The translations under genes were made by a program, and so were the position numbers. Shown in pieces: positions 18,757-26,834 of a DNA stretch of 64,000 bases; position 1 is the first letter of the stretch, and every line of letters starts with the position of its first letter. Source of the stretch: Psychrobacter sp. UBA6766 (GTDB lineage Bacteria > Pseudomonadota > Gammaproteobacteria > Pseudomonadales > Moraxellaceae). The notes under the pieces are model-generated. The model made no database searches. It was not told where the DNA came from and saw nothing but the letters and a program-made list of their open reading frames with translations. The stretch lies in assembly GCF_002453355.1 (NCBI RefSeq), contig NZ_DKGQ01000008.1, forward strand, positions 1-64,000. Reading direction: 5' to 3'.

Positions 18757-18830
18757 AACAGTCCTTGGTAAAAGGGATGATAAAAGAGATGGCTAAAATA
18801 ACGAATAAAAATTAATGATGGCTTACGGTT

Positions 18831-19601
18831 TTAGACGTAATGGACAAATTGAGTTTGGTCAAAGCGAAATTGGCTGTTGTAAATGCCATTATCAGCGCGC
18901 TCGCCAGCACCAATCATCATAATGATATGGTGATCGTCGCTTAAATTTAATAAGCGCTTCATCGCAGGCTCATCAAAACCGCCCATCGGACAGCTATCAA
19001 AACCGTGCGCGCGTAGTGCAAGCATGAAGTTTTCGGCCGCAAGCGCGGTATTGTTGGTTGCCCAGTTTTTGGTATCTTCGAAGGTATAATAAGGCGATTT
19101 AATCGGACCTTTGACGCGTCTGACCAATTTTGTTGCGCCCCATTTAGCCGCTGAGATAAGGTTAGCAGGACCACGCAAAAAATCCATAGCAACGACTTTG
19201 GTATAGTAATCTTTGACCTTTTTTGGCACTGGCGTATCTGGATATTCGCGTAAGATTTGCTTGGCATGGTCGTGCCAAACATCGGTACGCGCCACGACCG
19301 CAATCAAGCGTGCTGAGGTTTTTGCCGCGTTTTGATTCATGCAGTTTTTTACCGCGCGTTTGCGCTTATCCGCATCATCAATCACATAAAATTCCCACGG
19401 CTGCAGGTTGCTTGAGTTTGGCGCAAGCATGGCCAAACGTAGACAATCTGCTAATACGTCATCTGGTATCTTGGTGTCGGTAAAGCGACGGACAGATCGG
19501 CGCGATTCGACCACGTCGCGAAACGCTTGCAGCTGCGGAGTATTATTGGGCGTGGCAATAGTTGCTTGGTTGTCAGTGGCAAGGGTCATATGAAAATCCA
19601 T
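18831..19601 (-). CDS. Nitroreductase-family protein inside the gcv operon
   Basis: FMN-dependent nitroreductase-fold protein of 256 residues. The N-terminal SRRSVRRF stretch is the usual flavin-phosphate site, and NSSNLQPWEFYV and the GFDSCPMGGFDE stretch are typical of the family. It probably uses NAD(P)H to reduce quinones or nitro compounds; the natural substrate is unknown. It lies between gcvH (244 bp upstream) and gcvP (74 bp downstream) in the same direction, which is unusual. It could be co-transcribed and under the glycine riboswitch. ATGs at 19601 and 19589 are both possible starts. Confidence 0.82.
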   Translation of the reverse strand: MDFHMTLATDNQATIATPNNTPQLQAFRDVVESRRSVRRFTDTKIPDDVLADCLRLAMLAPNSSNLQPWEFYVIDDADKRKRAVKNCMNQNAAKTSARLIAVVARTDVWHDHAKQILREYPDTPVPKKVKDYYTKVVAMDFLRGPANLISAAKWGATKLVRRVKGPIKSPYYTFEDTKNWATNNTALAAENFMLALRAHGFDSCPMGGFDEPAMKRLLNLSDDHHIIMMIGAGERADNGIYNSQFRFDQTQFVHYV

Positions 19602-19845
19602 GCTGGGATTGAGTGCTCGACTAGATGTATTTATTGAATCGCATTGCTAAAAACTTGCGACCAATAAGTAAAACAAATAAATGGGCTTGCGATTGCAAGT
19701 AATAAATTGAGCGATAAGCATTTTAGAAAAAGCGCACAGATACCAGCTGATGCCAATATCTGTTATATCGAGTTGTGATTATTACCATTAAAAATAGCGA
19801 TATTTTAATCAAATACCACTTTTAAACACGAGTATTAAACTAATA

Positions 19846-20226
19846 TTACAGCTCGTTTTCGTATTCATCAGCGGTCATCAGAGCTTCATAGTCAGCGATA
19901 TTGTCAGGCTTCATTTTAAAGAACCAACCTTCGCCATACGGATCAGAGTTGATGATTTCTGGATCGTCTTCTAGCGCTTCGTTGATGGCGACTACTTCAC
20001 CTGAGATAGGAGCATAAACGTCAGAAGCGGCTTTTACTGATTCGACCACAGAAATTTCGTCGTCAACCGCGATGATGTCGCCCACGTCTGGCAATTCAAC
20101 AAACACCACGTCACCGAGTAGGTCTTGAGCATGGTCAGTGATACCAACAGTAATCGTACCGTCGTCTTCTAGGCGTAGCCACTCGTGGCTGGCGATGTAT
20201 TTTAGTTCTGCTGGGATGTTGCTCAT
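19846..20226 (-). CDS. gcvH: Glycine cleavage system H protein
   Basis: Lipoyl carrier that shuttles the aminomethyl intermediate between GcvP, GcvT and the lipoamide dehydrogenase. The 126-residue protein has the lipoylation site VESVKAASDVYAP with Lys65 as the modified residue, and the usual N-terminal SHEW and C-terminal GEGWFFKM motifs. AGGAG lies 7 bases before the ATG. It follows gcvT by 70 bp. Confidence 0.97.
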   Translation of the reverse strand: MSNIPAELKYIASHEWLRLEDDGTITVGITDHAQDLLGDVVFVELPDVGDIIAVDDEISVVESVKAASDVYAPISGEVVAINEALEDDPEIINSDPYGEGWFFKMKPDNIADYEALMTADEYENEL

Positions 20227-20296
20227 GGTCTCTCTCCTAAATGATAGAGAATGGTTAATAAAAAAGGGAAACTAATAATAAAATTTATCAGGGAGA

Positions 20297-21466
20297 TCAG
20301 TCAAATTGCTGCTTGCCATTACGGACAAAGGGCAGCTTCACGACGCGCACATCAACGAACTTACCTTTACCGCGCAAATCGACCTGCACGCTATCGCCGT
20401 CAGATAAGCTCGCAGGAACACGAGCAATGGCAATCGAATTTTTTAGGCTGGGGGAGAAGGTGCCACTGGTAATAAGACCTGTTTGTTCATTATCAGTGCC
20501 TTGATTGATGGTCACTGTCATGCCTTCACGCAGGACACCACGTGTGGTGAGCAGTAAGCCAACTTGCTTCATGGCCGTGTTGTCGTCTTTTGACTGCTGA
20601 CGTTTGCTCACCAACGCTTCACGGCCAACAAAGTCACGATCGTTTTTTAATGCCAGCGTCCAGCCCATGTTGCACTCGTAAGGGCTAACGTTGTCGTCCA
20701 TATCATGACCATAAAGGTTCATTCCAGCTTCCATACGCAAGGTATCACGTGCGCCAAGGCCAGCAGGTTTGACGCCATTGGCCTTTAATTGCTCAAAGAA
20801 GGCCGGAGCATCACTGCCATGCATAATGACTTCAACACCGTCTTCGCCTGTATAGCCAGTACGCGCTACAAACCAATCAGTGCCTTCGATATCGGTTAAA
20901 TCGGCACCAACGAAAGGTTTAAGTCCCGCTAAGGTATCTGCCCAGTTAGGTTTGGTTTGTGCCAATTTTGCAACGGCATTCGGTCCTTGGACCGCGAGCA
21001 TAGCCAAGTCATCACGTTCCGTTAAAGCAACATCAAAACCTTCGGCGACTTTATGAAACTGAGCCATGTCTTTATCACGAGTGGCAGCGTTTGACACGAT
21101 ACGATATTCGGTGGCGTCTTCATTCATCAGATAAACGATTAAATCGTCAATGATACCGCCTTGCTCATTGAGCATCGGAGAATAAAGCGCTTTACCGACG
21201 GTTTTTAGTTTATCGACATCATTGGCGAGTAGCTTTTGTAGCCATGCTTTGGCATCAGGGCCTTTAATATCGGCAACGACCATATGCGAGACGTCAAACA
21301 TACCAGCATCGGTACGCACCGATTCGTGCTCTTCAATTTGTGAACCATAATGGATGGGCAATTCCCAACCAGAAAAATCGACCAGTTTGCCATCACTATC
21401 AAGGTGCGACTGGTAAAGGGGCGTGCGCTTTGGGGCTGAAGTACTTGTGCTTTGAGTGTCGGTCAT
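20297..21466 (-). CDS. gcvT: Aminomethyltransferase, T-protein
   Basis: T-protein of the glycine cleavage system. It moves the one-carbon unit from GcvH to tetrahydrofolate and releases ammonia. At 389 residues it has the family start (TPLYQSHLDSDGKLVDFSGW), the folate-binding VSHM and ARTGYTGEDG motifs, and a C-terminal GTFSPSL segment. AAGGAT lies about 7 bases before the ATG. It is the first gene of gcvT-gcvH-nitroreductase-gcvP, preceded by a leader of over 500 nt with two glycine aptamers. Confidence 0.97.
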   Translation of the reverse strand: MTDTQSTSTSAPKRTPLYQSHLDSDGKLVDFSGWELPIHYGSQIEEHESVRTDAGMFDVSHMVVADIKGPDAKAWLQKLLANDVDKLKTVGKALYSPMLNEQGGIIDDLIVYLMNEDATEYRIVSNAATRDKDMAQFHKVAEGFDVALTERDDLAMLAVQGPNAVAKLAQTKPNWADTLAGLKPFVGADLTDIEGTDWFVARTGYTGEDGVEVIMHGSDAPAFFEQLKANGVKPAGLGARDTLRMEAGMNLYGHDMDDNVSPYECNMGWTLALKNDRDFVGREALVSKRQQSKDDNTAMKQVGLLLTTRGVLREGMTVTINQGTDNEQTGLITSGTFSPSLKNSIAIARVPASLSDGDSVQVDLRGKGKFVDVRVVKLPFVRNGKQQFD

Positions 21467-21654
21467 AACAAATCCTTATGGAACATCAGCAGCATTTGAT
21501 AATCAGTCATAAAATATCAAAGTAGCAGGGCAGATGTGCATTATCATAGTAGTGAGAAGCAATCTTGCAGGGCGCAAGCGTTGCGACCAAAGGTCGTACA
21601 AAAAAATAGAACAATTAGCCAAACAGACGCCGAACGTCGGTTTAAGCAAAAGCC

Positions 21655-21800
21655 CTATCTGTCCTGTAACCTGAGATTTTCAACACGAATCATCATTGTT
21701 TGTCTATCAAAGCATGAGCTTTAAAGGCAATCGCGATGATGCCGCATTTTCTCCCCTTCGGTGAGTAAGGCGTCGTCCGTCCTTACCGCTCTCCAGATTT
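21655..21800 (-). promoter_or_regulatory. Glycine riboswitch, second aptamer (gcvT-proximal)
   Basis: On the minus strand the RNA runs from a P1 strand at 21798-21794, paired with 21661-21657, through GGAGAG (21794-21789). A 6-bp P2 hairpin (GUAAGG/CCUUAC) comes next, then the hallmark CACCGAAGGGG near 21762-21752, and finally the UCUCAGG block followed by ACAGGACAGA near 21680-21658. These are the conserved blocks of the glycine aptamer. It lies about 190 nt upstream of the gcvT ATG. Glycine binding is expected to raise operon expression. No clear expression-platform terminator was identified. Confidence 0.85.
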
Positions 21801-21862
21801 GTTATGCCTTATGTTTTGGAATGCTATGCGATTTTAGTAGCAATAAAACAGTCATGACATAT

Positions 21863-21992
21863 GTTTTTCAGTCCTTTTACCTGAGCGATTGGCAGGGTGT
21901 ATGCGCCTTCGGTGGTCATGTCGCAATTATTAGTGCAAGCTCATTAATATGAACGCACTCAATATTGTGCTCAAGACTCTCTCCTGAAAAAC
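21863..21992 (-). promoter_or_regulatory. Glycine riboswitch, first aptamer (promoter-proximal)
   Basis: A perfect 9-bp P1 helix is formed by 21992-21984 and 21871-21863. Inside it, on the minus strand, are GGAGAG at the 5' side, ACCGAAGG in the middle (about 21919-21912) and CUCAGGUAAAAGGACUG at the 3' side, all conserved glycine-aptamer blocks. With the aptamer at 21655-21800 it makes a tandem riboswitch. The linker of about 62 nt is much longer than the short linkers of well-studied cooperative tandems. Confidence 0.85.
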
Positions 21993-21998
21993 GCTTTT

Positions 21999-22027
21999 AT
22001 TATGAAAGGTTCAGGCTGTTTTTACAA
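21999..22027 (-). promoter_or_regulatory. Promoter of the gcvT operon
   Basis: Minus-strand -35 TTGTAA (22027-22022), a 17-base spacer and -10 CATAAT (22004-21999). The start site would fall about 7 bases downstream, close to the first base of the first glycine aptamer. Confidence 0.65.
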
Positions 22028-22232
22028 GCCATCTGCCTCATTAAAGTCGATAATGTTGTGAAAAAGAACCTTTTAACAAAATAACGGGTAAATTTATTTA
22101 TAAATAATAGGTACTAAGGGTAATTATAAAGGTTAATTTTACTGTGATTTACCATAGCCGAACGTAAAGCGACTACGGATTATGGCGTCAAATATGCTAA
22201 TCTATAGCGATAGTTTCTGATAGGTTGTTTTT

Positions 22233-22553
22233 ATGCATTGCGATATTTATAAATTCCCCAAACACGATGATATGTATGTTTACATTGCTCGTCCTGATTA
22301 TCCTGATGATACCGACGAAATTAAAGATTGGCTGGGTGTGCTACCAAAAGATTTCCGTGCCAGCTTAGGGCGTAGTAAGTTTGTCATGCATTTAGACTTG
22401 GCAACTACGCCATCGCTTGCGCGCGTCGATAAAGAAGAGGTGCTGGCAAAATTAAAGTCGCAAGGATATTTTGTGCAATTACCGCCACAAGATGTCATGC
22501 GCCGTCAGGCTGAGCTGCGCGCCCGTGAAGCACAGGACAATATCTACGATTAG
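22233..22553 (+). CDS. YcgL-domain protein
   Basis: A 106-residue protein with the YcgL domain, a small alpha/beta fold found across gammaproteobacteria. The start MHCDIYKFPKHDDMYVYI and the later LGVLPKDFRASLG segment match the family. Biochemical function is unknown. In several relatives ycgL lies beside rnd, whereas here rnd is about 7 kb away. It is transcribed divergently from the gcv operon across a 766-bp gap occupied mainly by the riboswitch leader. Confidence 0.85.
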   Translation: MHCDIYKFPKHDDMYVYIARPDYPDDTDEIKDWLGVLPKDFRASLGRSKFVMHLDLATTPSLARVDKEEVLAKLKSQGYFVQLPPQDVMRRQAELRAREAQDNIYD

Positions 22554-22736
22554 GGCGTTTTTTAGCATTAATGCATTTTGGTAGAAAGTCATGATAAACT
22601 AACCACTATTAAATACATATAATCAAGTTCAGATATCGATTATGTATTTTGTCGTACTTTTGGTCTGACAAAACTTACCCTATACCGTTAGACGCCTTAT
22701 GTACTACCGGTAATAAACGCAGGTAATGAAACACGC

Positions 22737-23354
22737 ATGGATTGGTTAAAAGGCATTATAGACAGCTTACCGATGGGCGCTATCAGTGACACTCTTGGTG
22801 AGATTACGATTTGGTGGGGGCAACTGGTAAAAGACGTGCCACCCGCAGACTTACCTATGTATGCATATCTTGGCGGTGTCATTATCGTTTTGATACTTTG
22901 GCTGTTGGTTGCTCGCATTTTGCCGCGCCCACTCGGCGGTATGAGTTGGATGATGCTATTTGCTGTGTTATTAGCACCGGGTACGGCTCTTGGTGATCCC
23001 AGCGTCATAGCTCCCGCAAGTATTGGTGTCGTTTATGCGATTATGATGAAAGACACTGCTGGCGCGATTACGAATATGTTGCCGATTTTGGTGGTACTGG
23101 TAGTAGGCTTGTTTGTTGGTTTTGTTTGGCAACTGATTCGCGGTGCGTTTGAATCAAGCTTGGATAAAGCGCGTAGCCGAACGGCAGAAGATGCGCAAGC
23201 GACCGCTCAATTGACTACTGGTAATTACTTGGCAGACGATGCTAGTTTATCAGAGTCGTTTGATCATTCAGCATTGACGCCTAAACCTGAAATAACTAAG
23301 ACTGAATTAAATAAGCCTAAAGCTGAGGTTAGCTTAAAAAAAGACCGCAAATAA
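22737..23354 (+). CDS. Conserved membrane protein of unknown function
   Basis: A 205-residue protein with about three hydrophobic segments (roughly 43-65, 70-95 and 108-138) and a charged, Lys/Glu-rich cytoplasmic tail of about 65 residues. I do not recognise a domain. It stands alone, ended by a terminator about 45 bp downstream and followed 300 bp later by the MoxR gene in the same direction. No function is proposed. Confidence 0.7.
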   Translation: MDWLKGIIDSLPMGAISDTLGEITIWWGQLVKDVPPADLPMYAYLGGVIIVLILWLLVARILPRPLGGMSWMMLFAVLLAPGTALGDPSVIAPASIGVVYAIMMKDTAGAITNMLPILVVLVVGLFVGFVWQLIRGAFESSLDKARSRTAEDAQATAQLTTGNYLADDASLSESFDHSALTPKPEITKTELNKPKAEVSLKKDRK

Positions 23355-23655
23355 TAAGCATGAGTCATATAGCTTTTTGCTTTAGATTTTTACAAAATAA
23401 AAGACACCTTGCGTGTCTTTTTTTATGTAATTCCATTTGTCCATCGACGCTGAAAAGCTAATTTTAGAATAAGACACAGTAAATCGTTATTAATTTAAAT
23501 CATATTTGGTGGTCAATTCGAACGCATGAGTATTTTGGCAATCTATAGGGCTGTGCTAATCTAAATGATTGTGTAACTTCTAACGATTTCCTCTAAGCTT
23601 TCTACTATATTTAACAGATAACAATAACTGCGATTTAATTAACCGAGAATGTATT
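23355..23655. other. Spacer before the MoxR gene
   Basis: A 301-bp gap. Apart from the terminator at 23399-23425 it is AT-rich with no open frame or repeat that I can support. The MoxR-VWA promoter is presumably here. Confidence 0.5.
23399..23425 (+). terminator. Intrinsic terminator after the membrane protein gene
   Basis: A 9-bp stem (23399-23407 with 23413-23421) with a 5-base loop, ending directly in a T run. Confidence 0.85.
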
Positions 23656-24519
23656 ATGAGCACGACTGATAAAACGAAAAAGAGCTTTACCGGCACGCAA
23701 AACTATATCGCCACTGACGATTTGCAGCTCGCTGTTAATGCGGCGATGACGTTACAAAAGCCGCTACTGATTAAAGGTGAGCCGGGCACAGGGAAGACAT
23801 TATTAGCAGAAGAGGTAGCGGAGAGTTTGGGAATGCCGCTGATTACGTGGCATATCAAATCGACCACCAAAGCTGAGCAAGGACTATATGAGTACGATGC
23901 GGTATCGCGCCTACGGGATTCGCAACTGGGTGATGATAAGGTTTATGAGATTGGCAATTATATCAAGCCCGGCAAACTGTGGGAGGCCTTTACTAGCAGC
24001 GAGCGCAGTGTGTTACTGATTGATGAAATTGATAAAGCCGATATTGAGTTTCCAAACGATTTGCTGCATGAGCTCGATAAAATGTCTTTTTACGTCTACG
24101 AGACGGGCCAAACCATCACTGCCGAGCAGCGTCCGGTGGTTATCATCACCTCAAATAATGAAAAAGAGCTACCGGATGCATTTTTACGTCGCTGCTTTTT
24201 CCATTATATCGATTTTCCTGAGGAAAATACCATGCGCCAAATCATTGAAGTGCATTTCCCTAATATCCAAGAAAAACTCGTCAATGATGCGCTCGATATT
24301 TTTTATAAGCTGCGTAGTATTCAAGGCCTCAAAAAACCACCATCAACGTCGGAATTGGTCGATTGGTTAACGTTATTGCTCGCTGATGATATGGCACAAG
24401 CAGAGCTAGAAGAAAATTTGCGTGGTGAGAAGTCTATTCCGCCACTATATGGCGCGCTGCTGAAAAACGAAGCCGATGTGAGCTTGTTGCAACGTTTTGC
24501 CAACATGATGCGTCGATAA
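23656..24519 (+). CDS. MoxR-family AAA+ ATPase
   Basis: A 287-residue AAA+ ATPase. The Walker A is GEPGTGKT (41-48), the Walker B is LLIDEID (Asp123, Glu124), the sensor 1 is in IITSNNEKELPD and the arginine-finger region is FLRRCFFH. This is the MoxR branch, whose members act as chaperones that insert metals or assemble complexes together with a VWA-domain partner. That partner is encoded 80 bp downstream. The client is not apparent: no dehydrogenase or metalloenzyme gene is adjacent. Confidence 0.88.
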   Translation: MSTTDKTKKSFTGTQNYIATDDLQLAVNAAMTLQKPLLIKGEPGTGKTLLAEEVAESLGMPLITWHIKSTTKAEQGLYEYDAVSRLRDSQLGDDKVYEIGNYIKPGKLWEAFTSSERSVLLIDEIDKADIEFPNDLLHELDKMSFYVYETGQTITAEQRPVVIITSNNEKELPDAFLRRCFFHYIDFPEENTMRQIIEVHFPNIQEKLVNDALDIFYKLRSIQGLKKPPSTSELVDWLTLLLADDMAQAELEENLRGEKSIPPLYGALLKNEADVSLLQRFANMMRR

Positions 24520-24599
24520 GCGTCGGATTGTTTGTCATAATTAAAATAATCAAGCGGTGTAATTCGTAACTATATCAGCCAATAAGTGATGCGACTTTT

Positions 24600-25823
24600 A
24601 TGTTTATCAAATTGTTCTATACTTTACGTACTTACGGCGTGCCGGTCAGTACGCGTGAGCTGCTTGACCTAAATGCGGCGTTAGATCAAGGGCTAATGAT
24701 GCAGCCGCATCCTGAAAATTCAGAACTGTCTACTTTTACCAGTCGCGAAGATATGTATCGACTGATACGCCTTTGTATGGTCAAAGATGAGCGCCATTTT
24801 GATAAATTTGACCGCGCTATGGCAGATTATTTTGAGGGTGTTGATAGTCTCGATATGGATGAGCTACTAGCGAAGCTGACGGACATTCCTAAAGAATGGC
24901 TCGATCTCAAGCTTGATCCAAAAAATCTGACCGAAGAGCAGCGGCGCTTGCTGAAAAAGTACGGCTCATTAGAAGAATTGATGAAAGCGCTTGAAGAACG
25001 TCTGAAAGAGCAAAAAGAGCGTCATCAAGGCGGTAGTAAGTGGGTCGGCACTGGCGGTACTTCACCATTTGGTGCTTATGGCGACCATCCAGAAGGCGTA
25101 CGCGTTGGCGGTGAGTCGCGTAAACGTAGCGCTGCGAAAGTATGGGAGCAGCGTAAATACCGCAATCTCGATGATGACAATCAGCTTGGGACGCGCCAAA
25201 TTCAGATGGCACTGCGTAACTTGCGTCAGTTTGCCCGTACCGGCAGCGCCGATGAGCTAGATATTCACGAAACCATTAAGCGCACCGCCAAAAAAGGTGT
25301 CCTCGATATTCATATGCAAGCTGAGCGCCGCAACCGCGTCAAGGTACTAATGCTATTTGATGTTGGTGGCAGTATGGATGTTCACGTCGAAGCATTGGAA
25401 AAATTGTTTTCTGCGGCCAAAAATGAATTTAAAACGTTAGAGTTTTTTTACTTTCATAACTGTCTATATGATTATGTTTGGAAAGACAATAATCGCCGCC
25501 ACAGCGCGCCGATGCCGACTTATGAGCTGCTCAATACCTATGGTCGTGAGTATCGGGTGATATTTGTCGGCGATGCGTCGATGTCGCCGTATGAGCTGAT
25601 GACGGTTGGCGGTAGCGTCGAATATATGAATAATGAGGCGGGCATCGTATGGCTAAAACGGGTACTGGCACATTTTGACAAGGTCGCTTGGCTCAATCCG
25701 GAAAATCCTGCGTATTGGCAGTATACGCAAACCATCGTTGAGATTAAAAAACTCTTCGATAATAAGATGTATCCGATGACTTTACATGGCGTGGAAGAGA
25801 TGACCAACTATTTGGCGCGCTGA
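24600..25823 (+). CDS. VWA-domain protein, CoxE-like MoxR partner
   Basis: A 407-residue cytoplasmic protein. The N-terminal half is helical and charged (a Lys/Glu-rich stretch at about 105-145), and the C-terminal half is a von Willebrand factor A domain. The metal-site motif reads FDVGGSMD (Asp254-Ser258) rather than the canonical DxSxS, a form I associate with this CoxE-like group. Metal binding may therefore differ from classical VWA domains. It is paired with the MoxR ATPase upstream. A bidirectional terminator follows. Confidence 0.82.
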   Translation: MFIKLFYTLRTYGVPVSTRELLDLNAALDQGLMMQPHPENSELSTFTSREDMYRLIRLCMVKDERHFDKFDRAMADYFEGVDSLDMDELLAKLTDIPKEWLDLKLDPKNLTEEQRRLLKKYGSLEELMKALEERLKEQKERHQGGSKWVGTGGTSPFGAYGDHPEGVRVGGESRKRSAAKVWEQRKYRNLDDDNQLGTRQIQMALRNLRQFARTGSADELDIHETIKRTAKKGVLDIHMQAERRNRVKVLMLFDVGGSMDVHVEALEKLFSAAKNEFKTLEFFYFHNCLYDYVWKDNNRRHSAPMPTYELLNTYGREYRVIFVGDASMSPYELMTVGGSVEYMNNEAGIVWLKRVLAHFDKVAWLNPENPAYWQYTQTIVEIKKLFDNKMYPMTLHGVEEMTNYLAR

Positions 25824-25871
25824 TTGATGATAGTAAGAAATATTCTCTTTATTTATTGTTTAAACAGGCAT

Positions 25872-25908
25872 AAAAATAGCCGTTATAAAATATATAGCGG
25901 CTATTTTT
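25872..25908. terminator. Bidirectional terminator
   Basis: A perfect 11-bp stem (25872-25882 with 25898-25908) flanked by A and T runs, between the convergent VWA and glycosidase-like genes. Confidence 0.85.
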
Positions 25909-25937
25909 TCTATTTTTTCTTTTTTACTCTTTCGTTT

Positions 25938-26765
25938 CTAATTCTTTGTTTCCAGCAGCCCAATCATCACGCCCATCTCTTTTTTGTCATGTTTATCAAT
26001 GCTAGGAGCATAGAGCGCTGAGGCGATGCCGCCGTCCAAGAATAACGCATTTGGACAGTTTAAGTCATCTTTAAACAGCGCGGCAAATTGATAAAAGCTG
26101 ACTGGCGCTTCGCTATTGACAAACTGGACGCTGCCATCGCTGCATATCCCGACGCCATTTCGCAGCTTTATCGAGTGGCTGTTTGGGTCAAATTTGGGAT
26201 GGATTTCATCATTAATGACGAGCATCGGCCCTGACTGTGTGGCATACCAAGGTTGTACCTTGCCACTTTTGAGCTGGTTATATAGGGCTTGGCTTTCAGT
26301 AATTTGCACCTTTCCAGATTTATCCCACCACAACACACCATTGGGCAATAAGTGAAAGTTACCGCCGCCTTCTTTAATATTTAATGCGCGCAGCTCTTTA
26401 CCTTTAATGACCGTATAACCAATCGGCGCGTAATTTTCATCATACATGCCTGCATTCATGGCAAAGTTTAGAGTTTGATCAGAAGGAAGATCAGCAATTA
26501 GTTTCTCAAAGGTCAGCAATGGCTTGCTGCTACCAGTTTGTTTCCAAAATAGCTGTAATGACGTTCGACTCTCAGTCAATACTTGGGACTCAACACGGCA
26601 AATGCTGTAGGCGAATGGTAATGTTTGAGACTGGCACGACCCGTTTTTTGTATGATTGGAGGTTGAATTCTCACTGTCATCATTGATAGGCTGGCAGGCG
26701 CTGATGCTTAATGCCATCAGCGCTGTCATGATTTGAGACGATAACGTAAAAAAAGGAGTTGTCAT
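25938..26765 (-). CDS. Phosphodiester glycosidase-domain (DUF2233-like) lipoprotein
   Basis: A protein of about 275 residues with an N-terminal hydrophobic segment and a lipobox-like SISAC, so probably a lipoprotein. The mature part resembles the NAGPA/DUF2233 phosphodiester glycosidase fold: an NAGMYDENYAPIG stretch, an EGGGNFHLLPNGVLWW segment and a late NALFLDGGIASALY motif are typical. The family removes sugars linked through phosphodiesters, but bacterial substrates are mostly unknown. ATG 26765 is preferred over GTG 26771. The stop lies 30 bp from the shared terminator. Confidence 0.78.
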   Translation of the reverse strand: MTTPFFTLSSQIMTALMALSISACQPINDDSENSTSNHTKNGSCQSQTLPFAYSICRVESQVLTESRTSLQLFWKQTGSSKPLLTFEKLIADLPSDQTLNFAMNAGMYDENYAPIGYTVIKGKELRALNIKEGGGNFHLLPNGVLWWDKSGKVQITESQALYNQLKSGKVQPWYATQSGPMLVINDEIHPKFDPNSHSIKLRNGVGICSDGSVQFVNSEAPVSFYQFAALFKDDLNCPNALFLDGGIASALYAPSIDKHDKKEMGVMIGLLETKN

Positions 26766-26834
26766 GAACACGTCTTCTTTATAAAAGCCGCCAAGTACCC
26801 AGTTTAGGGCAATATTTTAAGGGAATTCAGGCTT

